The notes beneath the pieces are model-generated. The model saw only the letters and a program-made list of their open reading frames with translations, did not search any database and had not been told where the DNA came from. Both the position numbers and the translations under genes were made by a program. From Opisthorchis felineus (taxonomy: Eukaryota > Platyhelminthes > Trematoda > Opisthorchiida > Opisthorchiidae): a stretch of DNA of 64,000 bases. Shown piece after piece: positions 32,601 through 45,753 of the stretch (position 1 is its first letter; each line of letters opens with the position of its first letter). Location: positions 411,967 through 475,966 of the forward strand of contig SJOL01008668.1 in the NCBI GenBank assembly GCA_004794785.1, read 5' to 3'.

Positions 32601-34136
32601 GTAGTTTAATTCTGGGAGTCATAGGAGGCCTTCGAAAACACAAAGTCCGGCGAAGTCATGCTACTGATAAAACTCGGAGTCAACTACAGGAGACCAATCT
32701 CAGACTTAGGCAAGCTGAGCTGAACACAAGTTCGAGGACTTTAGCTATCATTTGCAAAATAAGCATCAAGAAGCCTCAAATGGCTTCCCAGTTCCAAAGC
32801 TGTTCAACAGAGTATGATAGGCAAAGGAGATTTCACACTTGAACGAATTCATGATGCCGAATTATTTTTTTCCCGATACAGTATTACGCATAAGGTTGGG
32901 ACAACTCTCACCTCATCAACTCTCACCTCTCTCAACGCATCAGATATAATCTGGACAGAGAGAGTTTGTCAGCATTGGCGAGCCATGACAACCTTGCAGT
33001 TTTCAGGTAGATGAACCCACTGATGTTACATTGAATTCAGGTGATGTACATAAGATGAAACGGCCTGGAAACCACGGACTCGGCTGTCATTTGAACAGTG
33101 ATGCTATTTTAGACAGCATTCAACACTGACCACTGAGGGTACAAGAATATCATTCCATACTTGTCCCAAAGACGACGTATTAGGCAGACGAAAACGGGGC
33201 ACAATTTGAATCAGCCAGGGACTGCGCGTTATATAACATGTATCATTATTAAAGGACAAAATCTAGGGAGTCAGTAATGCCGCTGTTGTCTTCTGAGTGA
33301 ACTCGAATTGAGGAGTTCTAGCGCTCTAAGGAATTCAGGTGCGCTCAAGATTCCTCAGTTACTAAATGACATAAATTGGTTAGTAATTTTGTCACCAACA
33401 TGAAAATCAGTGCAGCGGATCAAAAGAGTTCCAAAATCCTCATAATAATTTTATCATCCATGTCCAAATCAGTCTGAGCAAGATATGCTCACCTGACGCA
33501 TCTTGAAATAACGGAGTCGATGGTCGGTTTTTCGGGAATTTCTCAACAGCTTTGCATGAAATATTTTATAAAGAAAATATTCGGACACTGTCATCCGATG
33601 AGAAGCATAAAAGAAAGGTCGTATCACAATATAGCTGGACAACCGCGTCCATCTTCCCAGGATCCAGATTCTATGGTTTCATTTTTCCACCACTTTATGT
33701 GTTCAAACGACAAGGTTGGTTTATTGTTGCTGGTTGTCCGAAGCAAAAAGTTACCACATAATACGTGCCAACTTAACATTCTAGTGCCAAGTGGATGGTG
33801 CGCCAGAAGTAGGTTCTGAAAGAGATGACCAGCTTCTGAGAGCTGAGTCGATTGTGTATCATTTACTTATTTTCCCATATGAATTTTAAAAATCTATAGA
33901 GAACATTGGCGAGTTTTGGTGAACATTTCATCGACCTGCAAGGGGAGTATGGCTCACTGAACATATTCACGGGACATTTTCATCTCGTTTGTACTGTTGC
34001 CTGTTTCGGTGAACGTGGGACAGTATATGGGCTGATATGGTGATTTCGACAAGATAAGTAAACGTGCGCGCTATTCCGTCATGTTGTGCATGACAGCTGC
34101 ATGATTATGGATATTTCTAACCTCCCGTTGTTTTTC
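29603..34136. other. Long non-coding stretch
   Basis: No gene is recognised. Frames such as 29638-29877, 32516-32842 (+, lysine/arginine-rich) and 30414-30683 (-) are of modest length and show no known domain. A run of 11 G at 31997-32007 is the only simple-sequence feature of note. Confidence 0.35.
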
Positions 34137-34328
34137 AGCGCTACCCGGATGGGTAGGAGGTTGGCGTTGCCTTATGGATCGACAGAGGTGGTGCCTACTA
34201 AAGACAATGGCCTCATTCTGGCGGCATTCCATGTAGATGGTCGGGTCTTGGGGCAATGGTTCTTAATTGGTATGAATCTCAGCCACAGCGTGTGTAACGA
34301 TCCTTTAGACGTTAGCAAGCAGTTTTAA
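34137..34328 (+). other. Candidate coding exon, unknown product
   Basis: The pyrimidine-rich TTGTTTTTCAG is followed by an open frame of about 60 codons ending in a stop at 34326-34328. The predicted segment (RMGRRLALPYGSTEVVP, later AAFHVDGRVLGQWF) has mixed, protein-like composition and more GC than its surroundings, but no domain is recognised. It could be a terminal exon or chance. Confidence 0.2.
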
Positions 34329-35008
34329 CCAGGCTTTGTTATAAAACATTTATTGTATTATTCACCAGTGTTGGTAAGCTCACCTGCCTAAATGGTTGGC
34401 AAATCTGTCAACTAAAACGATATCACTACCTGTGTGGCTTAACTCCCAAGAGTAGTCCACGGTGTGTTCTCCGATGGGTTAGGCAGTTAAATAATGCAGT
34501 AACTAGAGTAAATCTGTTTCACTCTTATGTACGATTAAAAGTTTCTGAACGGTATCAGATTTTACGGTTCGGTTTGACCTACCGACTGCGACACTCGTAG
34601 TCAAACGTCCCTTGCATTTGGTCTCAGAGAGTTCTTTAACAAAGCCTATAAAACTTGTGGGATATTCAGTGTTTCGAAAGACAGTTTAGGGTCTTCAAGT
34701 ATGAGCACACGACGACTGCTCTTAGGCGCAGGAAATACAGTGTTCCGGGGTGTGGGTGCGATGAGCCTGTCATTACATACGTCGCCTGGTTTTGCTTTGT
34801 TACTTTTCAAAAGAATAGCCGGATATCTACAGAGCTAAAAGCTATCGTAGACATGGCTTTTATTTGTATGCGATCTACGAGTCTTCGCAAGATTATGATG
34901 AACCATAACCACATCTGAAATGAAAGACTAATATAGGGATCCAACTAATTTGCTCGTCTTCCGCTTGTGTTGAGTCCAAAAGAAGATATAATTTACAGGG
35001 GAAACACT
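34329..35008. other. No gene recognised
   Basis: There is one 87-codon frame at 34655-34918 without recognisable motifs and no repeat. Confidence 0.3.
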
Positions 35009-35830
35009 ACTAGTAAGGTTGTTTAAAATTCTTCGAAAAACCACGGTCATTTTCATCTTTCCAGGAGCTAATGAGGTGGGCGCAGTTCGTGAGTTTTCCG
35101 TCAACACTACGTTCTGTTCAAACCCAAACCGTAGAGAATTCGCCAGCTAAACTCGTTGGTATACCAATTCGGTTTCCACGGAAGACTCACCTGAATCTCA
35201 GCTAAATTACGCATTTCTTCGACTGAATGTATGCACAAAGGCAACCTCGTGCTTCAGTTGTCACGATAGTCGAGATATAGCGGTGTATTGCCCAGAGGGG
35301 ATACATCATTCATAAGCCTACCAAAAATTCTTTGGCAGCCCGCGATCGGTTTCGACCTCTCTGGGGTTAATCAGGTAGACCTGGCCCTCCAGGTTTTCCT
35401 CAACGTAGGTTTCTATTTGAACCGAACTTCACGAAGTACACTAAGTTGAAAACGAAAGACTCAGATGAAATGCAAATGGATCTTTCTTAAAAAACATTTT
35501 AATTTGCAAACAGGTACGCTTTGTCAAATGCTTGCAATTTGCTTTTCAGACGAAACATAAGGTTGACGAAATTTCGTGGACTGGGCTCACCTGATAAGGC
35601 CCACAAAGGGCAGACGTAGTCGTGGGCTGAGAAAAGTTTTCATCAGCTTTTGAGTGGTGTGTTCCGTCTTTACAATCCACTGCGATGTCTCGAATATCAT
35701 ACTACTTGAAACACGGGCGGCCATCGCACAGCACATCCAGTTGAATGACCTCACAACCGATAGGTTCAGATAGGATTTAGCTGAGTCCCCCTTAAACCGA
35801 AGTTAAATCTCAATGTTTCTTCCCTGAAAA
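35009..35830 (+). repeat. Dispersed ~300-bp-period repeat, copy B and flanking monomers
   Basis: 35009-35396 is the near-identical partner of 29216-29602. Here the array goes on: from 35391 to about 35560 a further diverged monomer start (AGGTTTTCCTCAACGTAGG, TTTGAACCGAACTTCACGA), then a block in reverse sense (GGGCTCACCTGATAAGGCCC at 35583) and the GATGTCTCGAATATCATACTA block near 35685. The segment is a small mixed array of direct and inverted monomers. No protein is encoded. Confidence 0.7.
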
Positions 35831-36329
35831 AAAAAACGCATTACATTCACCGCTGACCGTCATTTTCTTATAGTGGAATCAATTAGCACCTACAGCCAGC
35901 TAGTTTGGCATAAATCTGCGTCGTTTTTAACCTGGGAGCTGCATTAGGCATGACAGACTGAGATGTCCCTACATTCGTTCACACCTGAGGGCAACTTTAA
36001 GTGGAAATCTTGGGGTTCAAACCGAACTGGAATAATTTTACACTTTCTGCCAACACTGCATGTCACTGGCCTTCCCATCTGCATTGAGAGTAAAATCCGC
36101 TGATGCGTGTGTTTTCGACTAGTTACCACTGGGTTTTACAGTTGCAACTCAACGACAGAAAATAAACAAAATGCTGGGGTGACCTCAATAGGAAGTCCCG
36201 ACGTGCTGGGTCAGTCGATCGACATAACCAAGACAGTTTTCGGATCATCATACGAGTCGTCGAGCAAACCAGTCACATCGCTAAATTGTGAGAACGTTCA
36301 CCTTTTTGGAAGCGATAATTCAGGTGCGT

Positions 36330-36470
36330 CCATCTTGCGCTGGTGGTGGTTAACACGTGGCGGTGTTAGTACGCTCGCATCGCATGTCAGATATAAGGTA
36401 TCCAAACTCTGGTACGGCTAAGGAAGTGCACTGCAGATGAGCTCTAATGAGAACGACACCTGAGTCAAGA
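36330..36470 (+). repeat. Decayed tRNA/hammerhead repeat
   Basis: GCTGGTGGTGGTTAACACG resembles a tRNA A box region. GCAGATGAGCTCTAATGAGAACGACAC (36432-36458) resembles the hammerhead core with stem II, but CUGAUGA has become CAGAUGA and GAAA has become GACA. The stretch between, with GTGCACTG before the core, parallels the centre of the 28.2-kb palindrome (ATGCACTA). It is most likely an old dead copy of the same SINE. Confidence 0.5.
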
Positions 36471-39400
36471 GTTTTTCACCTTTGATGTTAACTCATCAGA
36501 ATTCTAATCGCCGGGATAATGGGAGGGCCGTTCATTTGAGAGGGGATTTTTTCTGATCAAGTATTTTTCGTAAACCAAACGTGCAGATTTGTCTGCGCAT
36601 AGTTTTGAGCAGCGAAGTCACTGCATGGCACAGGACTTTGACACTTTCAAGACCTGTCGAAATGTGCGGCCTAATTTGTGTACTTTTGGAACGTAATATA
36701 ACGTGAAATGTGGATGTCTCTTTAGATCTGGAATGTTCCAAATTTGTTCGTGGGACGGTTTTTCAGTCGATCTTCAAAGATGGCGAGATACGTCTCTCTG
36801 TTTGGTCGTTCTAGCCTGTTATAGGAGACCTGTTTCCATTGGGAAAGATATTTGACATGCTGTTCAAAATAGTTCTTCAGCACTATGACATCACCTTTGT
36901 CTCAAACTTTTAGAACTATATCTCATTGATGAAACTGTTGGGGTTTGCGCATATTATCTAGTGAGTGGGCTACATCGCAACTTGTGACAGAGGTCCACCT
37001 GGCCTTTTTGAAACACGGTGGCAATAAATGACTTAGCCGTTAGCGAATCTGCATAGATTTTCAAACCGTACTTCTTTCTCTAAACGATAAAAAATTGGGG
37101 GCTTATGAGAGTAATCTAGTTATAGCATCGCCCAAGGAAGGACCAAAAAAGCCGTTCGTATACCGAACACTTTGTTCAGGATAACGTATTCCAAAAGACC
37201 AACTCCGATATCATCGTTAACGGATGGACGAGCTTCTTCTAAGTTTATTTACAATGAAGGAATTGCACAAAACAGTCAAGAATAAAGTTATAGTGAGATG
37301 CTAGTTGCTCCAAGACGGATTCACTTAAAATGATATTCCACTTACTTGGTTTTGCGCGAGTCCTTTAAGCGAATGACCGTTAGAATTATTCCGATTTCCA
37401 CGGAGCGTCTTCCAGTAACCTTTTTGGATGCATTTGTGGGCGGATTCATTAATCTTAGCGAATGAAGTCTGGTACAGACATCCGAAAGCCGTTTGAGTTG
37501 CCTGGTGTCCGGGATATGCTGCAAAAGTTTGACATGTTGAATATTTCCCCTTTTATTTAGACTGTAAATTTCAGCAAACCTGCTTATTTTCTGGCAAACC
37601 CTAGGTGTTTTTGCTGCTGAAAAATAAATGATTGAGGGCAAACGACAAAATAATGTGGAATGAAAATTTGGATGTCTGACTCCTGATTCTCAAAATGAAG
37701 AACGCTAAAGCTGTTTATTTTTGGAGCACTCCTCTTGACAGTCCTCATCCGCTGTACTAACAGACTCAACTTCTGGGCGGCTAATGTAATTCTGGTTAGC
37801 CTGAGTGAAGTTTTTTGGGAGCTACTCGGTGCTGAGGTTAACTCAATCATCATCAAATTATCTCTCATACAGGGTAAATTCCACTTTTCCGATAAACGAA
37901 AATAAAATGGGAAGAGAAATCTCCATCCTCAGTCAACTTATTAAAATTTCCTAGATGCAAATTTTCAGAAGATTCACCGTCGTACTGAAGTGCGTCGTGT
38001 ATTTTAGAAATACTGCGGAAACATTGACCGCCATGAGAAAGATCAGTACCAAACCTTGTGTTGAGGTAAGGATCATGTATTCTATGCAGGTATTTGAATT
38101 GTTACAAAGTTCACGTGACCGAATATGGCAAAACAACTATACTGCTTCTGTGAAAATGACAAAAGTTTTGTTCCTTGGTGCTAATGTCAATTATCATTAG
38201 GCGAAACATATTCCGTTTTTTAGAGAGCAACCGAATTCGGCAGGGAAGACTCGTTGAATCGGTCGATTCATCCCGATTCGGGGCATGAAATTTACTACAT
38301 GGCACCCCAGAGCCATCATCCACCAAACTTTTAATTGAATAGTGTGCATGCAGGGTTTAGAAATTTTTGTCTTTTTAAAACCAGCATGCTATTCTTACAG
38401 CAGATAACAATCAACAGTTGGCAACCGTTCTCCAGCAAAGCGATATTAGTACTCTGGGAGGAAGAGTGCTGGGTCTGTAGAAAGCGAAGGACACTTGCCA
38501 ATTTTTGCAGAGGCGTAGTTTGTCGGGAACATCGGCAAGCTAGTCACGTGTAGAGAGTGCAAAACCGATCATAATTATCTTGCCACCAGAAGAGTGAACA
38601 GATTATCAGATTCAAACATCAAAAAATGGAAATCTCCAGACAAGTAGACTGTGAACCATCATCCAGGTGCTTACGTTTCACGCCACTCAAGAATTTGAGG
38701 AAAACGCTCTGGAAAGCACACAACTAAGTTTATCGAAACTGTTAGCACCAGGCTATCTTGGAAAATCTGGATACACGCACATTGAAACACATGAAATCAG
38801 CATAAGCGTTCTATATGAGTGACATGAACATAAAATGTTCGTACAAACTCTCGTCCAAACGCTCGTTTCTGTTGGCGCGCATGAACCCCAGTGTGACCTG
38901 TTATTGGTCATCGTGGTGCTTCCTTTCATCCACATCCATCTTTGAGTTTCAGACCACCCAAATAGTTAGCCACTGGGAAACATCCCGTGTTCTTTGCTGA
39001 GGAGGTGTAGTGGCTACAAGATGATTGAAACCAGCCTTGGTCCTGATGTTAGCTTGTTCATAGTTGGGCTAAAAGCCTAAACCTCTCACCGAGTCTTGCG
39101 TTCCGCAGTGCTTTCCTGGCCCTTTCGTATTTAAGAGGGTCAAATTCGTGTTGCAAGATGTCTTCTGTTCTGAAATTTCGATCGCAGCCGTGTGATGACA
39201 AATGCAAACACCATGTAAAAAATTCCGATTTATTTTAATTGGAGGTGGCCCTAATGATGCAGATAGCCAGCGAGGAAATGTTACGTTGGTCACCAAACGG
39301 TTAAGCGCGATAAATAGTCAATGATGGGTTGCGGAAATAGACATGTAATTCATAATGACATGTAGCATGAGAATACTGTAAGTATAGTGAATGGAATAAA

Positions 39401-39964
39401 ACAAAATAAGGGTTATTTCGAGATGGTAAATTACAAAACGTGGTATAAATGGGAAGCTAAAGTTAGATAAACGGGCTGCCAAGATAATTCAAGTCACCAG
39501 CTGTTTCTGCTTACATGCAGGAGCATTAAATCTGTTGATGACAATGGCTCCAGTGATCAGAAGAACAGGTTTGTGCTTGGAAATAAAAATAACTCTCAGG
39601 GGATTCAAGGTGTTGATAGTGTCAAACAACTATTAAGTTTCTGTGCTTCCGGGGGAGCCAAGTCACTTCTCAGAAGCCAACTTGGAATGCGTTGACCGAA
39701 TCCTACTCTAAGATGCATTATTTCTGGATATCTATATCTGGATCCGAAGATGCACGCAAAATGATAAATCAAGTTTGACATGGCGCCTACGGTCGTCGGT
39801 TCATTTCTGGTGGTGCTGGCAAAGGAACTGTATCCTCAGCAAATAATGTCTTACCAGCACTGAACATTTAATGGAATGTTAGGTTCGAGTGGAGCTTAAC
39901 TGAGAAGAGATTAGGGTTAGGAAAGAAACCATGGATTCCATAGAAGTAACGCACTAATCACTGG
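36471..39964. other. Non-coding stretch
   Basis: No gene, RNA gene or recognised repeat. Frames up to about 100 codons on the - strand (37342-37641, 37584-37868) overlap one another and show no domain. Confidence 0.35.
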
Positions 39965-40345
39965 TTTACTGAAATCTCTTCGAAAACCTACAACCAGTTT
40001 CTCCCTCCTTGGGATTATCATGTGGACGCAGTCTCAAAGTTTCTGCCAACCTTGTGGCCCAATTGAACCCAAAGCGCGCGATATCCACCAAATACTCTCA
40101 TTTGCGTGGTAGCTTCTACACCAGTCTACACCGGAGTCTCACCAAAAACACAGCTGAAACCTTTGTTTGTGGTGTTTGTCAACTGAATATACTGTACTAG
40201 GCCGCATCAAGTTTCAGCTGGTACGATATTCAAGATATCACAGTGTATTTTCATAAAGGAAACTGATCACATGTGTGCTGAAAACTCTTTGACAACCGGT
40301 TTCACCGTTCTTGGGGCTCATCGGGTGAGCGCAGTCCGAGTGAAG
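39965..40345 (+). repeat. Dispersed ~300-bp-period repeat, dimer
   Basis: Two blocks of the form TTCG/TTTGA.AACC...TTGGG.TCATC.GGTGAGCGCAGTC, at about 40011 and 40314, lie about 300 bp apart. Between them is AATTGAACCCAAA...CACCAAATACACTC-like sequence and a GATATTCAAGATATCACAGTG block shared with the other copies. It is diverged from copies A and B, so older. Confidence 0.65.
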
Positions 40346-40494
40346 TACGTAAAAATCGAGAGGTTCAGCTGGATTTATTTGAGTCTTTCCTGAAAACCGG
40401 ATTCGTTAACAAGCGAGTGTATTTGCCAAATTTCATGCAATTTGGTATCAAGTGGACTGCATTTACCTATTGAGTCGCAAGAAAGGAGAAACCG

Positions 40495-40720
40495 GATGTG
40501 AGTTGTCGAAGAGTTTTCGATAACCTTATGAGTATAGTGTTGGGTCTGTACGATGTATCTCGGTATCTCGAATATCGTACCAACTGAAACATGATACGGC
40601 CTAGTGCAGCGCACGCACTTAAAAAACAAACGAGAGATTCAGCTGGATTTGGTCTCCTCCGAAGACCAAATTTGTATGCAAATCAGTATACCAGTCGAAA
40701 TATATAGATTCGTCTTTTTG
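40495..40720 (+). repeat. Dispersed repeat, palindromic half
   Basis: GAGTTTTCGATAACCTTATGAGTA, ATCTCGAATATCGTACCAACTGAAAC and AAACGAGAGATTCAGCTGGATT match the right half of the insert at 1592-1970 in the same order. Both boundaries are approximate. Confidence 0.6.
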
Positions 40721-40859
40721 GTGTGAGTGGGACAATATTGCCTGCAAGAGCAGGCCTTCGTAGTTTTTCACCTGTCCTTATAGTTTTACGTTCACATAAA
40801 ATGTGATGTTGATGACAGCTGTAGGACGACGGCTACGTAGTGAGCTCAGAGTAGTCAAA

Positions 40860-41010
40860 ACGGTCAGTGGGCGCTCCAGGTTTTTCCGTTAACCGTATGA
40901 ATAGTGCGCCTTGTTAAGTGGTACCGTGACATCTCGAATATCGTGCTAAATGAAATTTGAGGCATTCTTTGTACAGTATATCAACCTGAAAAATAGAATG
41001 AAAAAGTGAT
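40860..41010 (+). repeat. Dispersed repeat, truncated copy
   Basis: CAGGTTTTTCCGTTAACCGTATGAATAGTG and ACATCTCGAATATCGTGCTAAATGAAA repeat the order of the copy just upstream, then the match fades. This gives a cluster of three family members within about 1 kb. Confidence 0.55.
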
Positions 41011-42705
41011 TCACTTTAGTCCTCCGTTAGCACCAAGTTAACTTACAAGTCGGTATATTCCGGCAAGGTTGTCTTCCAGTTCCAGTCTTGCCTGACATCC
41101 AGTTACATATCGACCGGCTGTTCTTAAGCGAGTTGTTATAATGTTACATTTTCCCCGCATGTTTAATGTAACCAGAGCAGTTTATGGGAAAGGTTCTCGG
41201 TAATTGTGAGCTCACATAATTCTGCCAGAACGTTGTTCATTATTCTTGGTTGCTACAGAAGAAGCTATCCTTATTTAAACGTTTGCTGACTGCCGACATT
41301 CCGTATTCTTCCAGCCTCGAGTCTCTGCACTGGACATCACAGCGGTTCGTGATACTGTGCCAAATTGCATAATGTCACATGTTTTACTCCGGTAAGCTTG
41401 GGTTCCGCAGTATGGATCGTTTTCTTTGAAGAACATCTGGTAGCTATGGGACATTCCGGCAGGAGTTCTCACGTTAAAAATAGTTTCTGTCTGGCAGTAA
41501 TCTGAGATAACAGTATCGCGCACGAGGACCATTAAGGCAAAATGATTTTATGACCGTTTAAACGTTGTTTGAAAGCTTACCAAATAAGTGTCAGAACAGA
41601 AGGCGGCAGCATAAAAAATCAAGTGAGTTCAAGCGGAATTGATATCTTATATTCATGATGGCGCTTTCGGTAACACCGATAATGCAGGTGATGTCTGGAT
41701 TGTTCACTGAGCTCGGCAATGTGGCTGCAGCTAACGGAAGACCGCTGGAGTTTTGTTTGATCTACCGGCGTACAAAAGACAAAAATCTGATGAATTTATG
41801 GTTGGAAACAATATTCATTAGCCTAGTTGGGTAGCCAGCCTATGGGACATGAAGACCGGAAGCCCTCGTAAATGGTCAAACTACGGGTACAATTATCTCC
41901 ATAAAGGTAATCCATCCGAGAGAAATCACTCATTGATTACTAAACGTTGTTAATATACAGCAAGAACACAGCGATTGCTTCGAAAAGTATTCGACTGATA
42001 TTAGTTTTCGGACCACCTAGTGTCCTTGCTGAGTATATGAAGGAACAAATAGCCCTCTGATAAGCAGAACTTAGCCGGTCTACAGGAGAATGCATTTTCT
42101 CCCCAGAATAATCATCCGAATTAAACGAAGCCTTGAATGCTTTTCTGAAATTCCTCTGTTTTCAGTTCTACTCTACTGCACTAATTTGGCGGGGCGACGA
42201 TCGTAAGCATTTAAATTATTCGCTGAGGAAATCACTATGAAGGGAGGAACAAGATTTCATGCTTTATAGATGTATCCATTATCCAGCGAAATTTTATACT
42301 CAATCGTTGCTAAGTTGCACCGCTAGTATGAAATCTTTAGAGATAACCCTATATTGGCAAATGGATTTCTATATTTGACCAACAGTTACATTAAAGTTTG
42401 ACAAAATACTTCCGGCCTTTTCGTCAGTGTGCAGGTTGAAGACAATACTGCTCATAGACAGCTCTTTGGATGTGTCTTCGTAAAAAAATCATTTTGAAAA
42501 TAAGGATTGGATTTTGATGTTTCAGCTGTTATACCTGGTGGTCCCATAACTATTTTCGTTGTGATGTTTACATACCAAGGCTATTTTAATAACTTGCTGA
42601 TTTCCGCTTTTTTATGCAACATCGTGCTGATGAACCGGCTGAAATATTTTTGTTTGGAAACTGTGTATACTTACTTATATAACACCCTTCAACCTGTGTG
42701 GCCTA
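41011..42705. other. No gene recognised
   Basis: One 85-codon frame on - (41275-41532) has no known domain. Otherwise only AT-rich unique-looking sequence was seen. Confidence 0.3.
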
Positions 42706-42918
42706 TTGGAAGAGTCGAAATTTTTTCCCGAGAGGGTAACGAAAGCAGCACCGAAGTTTCCCGAAGAGGGTTCGCGTGATCACAAGAAACAATCGTACTC
42801 TAGTTCAAAAGAAAGAGAAGCTAGCGGAAAACGGACAACAACCTCCGAGTTAGTAATCTGTGCACAGCAACCGAAATCCTGCACGCATTCCACCAAACCT
42901 CGTGCATGCATGTGGTGA
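42706..42918 (+). other. Candidate coding exon, low-complexity Ser/Lys/Glu-rich
   Basis: The frame encodes a hydrophilic stretch (KKQSYSSSKEREASGKRT) and runs to TGCATGTGGTGAGC, where GTGAGC near 42914 could act as a donor site. Composition suggests a disordered coding segment, but no acceptor stands out upstream and no family is recognised. The alternative frame 42507-42779 overlaps it. Confidence 0.18.
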
Positions 42919-45743
42919 GCTTTTTCCCATGTCTTCTGAAAATTCATACCCGAGGTGATAACATCATTGGCCATTTGACTGCTGATTTGGTCATTTATAT
43001 CTAAGTCACGCTGTAATAGTCATTCTCCAGAAAGCCTCGTTACTCTAAGCTCTTTGGAATAAGTGCGGCACAGAGTGAAACTTGGGCAAGTTGACGGCTG
43101 GTGCCATCGTTTTGTGAGACGACTGGTGCTGTGGCTCAATGCTATGCATAAGCAGGGAATGGTTTTCTACAGAGTTCTGTGTTGGCAAGCCGATCCTTAT
43201 ACCCGGGTCGCCAGCGCTACATTCGGCTACGGGCAAAGCCCTTGTGTTTTACCTGTTGTGCACAGGCTCCAGTTACCAGCGAATAATATGTACCATGTTC
43301 CCGTTTCGCCTTGCCCTTCCTATTTTAATGGGATCTTTTTAGTGTATCTATTTGGCTCCATTAGATAAATTCCCTGGGGCTGCCTGCCTGTGTTTTTTTG
43401 GAATTTGGGACTCAAGATGAGGGTAGCTGCAGGTCCGTGCATGCTTGATGGTAATGCTTGTGTGTTTAGAGTTTATGGATAAAATGACAACTGAAAACGT
43501 CATGACTTCGCTTCTTTTACGGATTTGCAAGATGGTCATTCATTGAAGTTTTTCGCTTTAAGCAGCGTAAAATGATTGACTAATAACATCATCATCAACC
43601 ATCAGCGAACACCGGTGCGTCGCCGCTGTGTAAAAAATTTACTCGAAAGCCATTTTGTAAAGAAAAGAATAAAACTGCATGTGAAGTGACACATCAGTAC
43701 ACATCAGTGCATCGTTCATTTACCCACACGGTCACAAGGATTTTATTCCAATATATCTTGATAACTAAATTTTTAGCACGGGGACTAGTAGGAGCTAAGT
43801 TACATAATTTTCAGTGAGTCCACAGAATACATTCTCGTTTGAATATCCACCAACGATACGTGGTGGCCATCTGTAAGACATCCATTCGGACAGGCTCGTT
43901 TCAGTGCCATTTTCGACAGGCCTTTTTTCACGAATGCAGTAATAGGCATTTTCACAGAGTAAATCTCCATCTACCGAAAAGCATATCTGGAGCAGAATTC
44001 ATGTGTGGTGTTCCACAGTTTTGCTGCTAACACCGATGTTCTCAGCCTGCGAAAATAAATGGAATGTGCCAATTCAAAGTCTCTAGGTTGTGTAGGTAGA
44101 GCAGAATCGGTAATGTCAAGAACAAGCATAAACCTTAAAAAGGGCTGAACTACATGCATGAGACTCTTACTCGAGCGATGCTGCTGTAGGGTGGCTGAAG
44201 AACTTATTGGAAGTTAGGTGCTGTATATACCTCATATCTAAAAACTTATCTGATTTGTTGCCATTCGTCAGCTGTACCGTATGTTAACGATGGTGATGAT
44301 TTCATACTCATAATCGTTCGCTTGCTTCCAAAATTTCTTACTATTCCGAAATTCACACAAAGTATAGAAACATGGACTATGCATATGTTCTCCTAAGATT
44401 TACATAGGTGACGACTCAATAGAAACAGTGACAGAGAATTTCTTGTACAGTTCAGTTGTCTTTTCAAGAGTGACCGGCTCCTATGAATAAGCTCCTTTGG
44501 TTGGCCCATGAAAGCCTAGTTCTTCCACAGTATATCACTAAGAAACACTGTGAAATGCCTTCATCCAACCTTTGATGGGCAGGTGTGTGTGGGCGTACAC
44601 ACTTCAAAACCCATTAGAGAAATTTCACAGCAATAAAAAGTTCTTCACCGCATTCAGTACTGACAGCAGTCCAAGATAGCGGAAATTCCAGTGATTCCTC
44701 CTGCGCAGTGTACTCGGAGGATCAAATCATTCAGCTATCTGCATGCCAAACAGTCAAAATTCAAATGATATGGGTTATTCAGAGAGGCCTATCGGTCGAT
44801 GGACTTTGTGCATGTTGCCAACACTTATTAGCAACTGCGTAATTCTCCAAGGGTTGTTTTGAGTAAAGCGTGTCAAGGAAGCTCTCTTCTCTGCGTAGCG
44901 AGTGTGTACTAGTTTGGCCACACTCAGTCAAAGGCAAAGTTGGATAGTTAAAAACCATATTGAAGAAGATATAAGATTGATAAGCTTTGAGGTTGAATTT
45001 TATCATATTCCAATCCTTTTCGACTTCATGAGAAAAACGTCGTTTGCACGGAATATCAACAATAACCACGTCTTTGTTAGAAAATGGGAATGGATAACAC
45101 AAATTGATCCACGAATGTCTATCATGATGCAAACTGACTCATCATTTGGAATCATTTCTTTCGGCATGGCAATCAGATCGACTACTCTCGTGACAGGCTA
45201 CATTTTCTAGATGCGGAGGCCCACTCTCTTACTCGCATTTGTTTGCCTAATTTTTAAAATTAGGTTTGCTGAGACCACCACGAACATTTTACTTCATTCC
45301 ATTTAACTTTTGACTGTTCTGTACCATGGGTAACAGAGAACATATTCTGATAGCATTCTACACAGCCTTCATTCACAACTGTGCTTTGCGTTCGTTCCAC
45401 GGAGAAAAATCACGGGCTCGAATATTGGGTTGTGTTTACAACCGTATCTAAAGAACTACTAACGCCTACTACCACTAACGATGCTGCCTTCTAAGTATTT
45501 AAGGGCCTCGGTTTTTTGATATCTCATCATAAATTGAAGAAAGGCAAATTAGGGGTTGGATGATAGGGGTAGGATGATAGCGAGCCTGAGGTACGTCAAA
45601 CGTTCACGAATTTTAAAACCGGCAGCCTTCTTGGCTGAAATGGGATGGGGACTTTCGAAGCACATAAGTTAAATGTGTATAGATGTATCACCCTGAATAA
45701 ATAACCTAATTATGAATAAACCGCTTACTTTTTGTCTTCCAAA
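42919..45743. other. No gene recognised
   Basis: A GC-richer patch at about 43070-43300 has open frames on both strands but nothing I can name; it may be a dispersed repeat. The rest is AT-rich without features. Confidence 0.3.
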
Positions 45744-45753
45744 GTGTATTTCA

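Noticed and set aside
29216..35396. A complete LTR retrotransposon bounded by the 387-bp repeats
   Set aside because: No TG...CA ends, primer-binding site, or gag-pol was found between them, and the repeat belongs to a dispersed monomer family.
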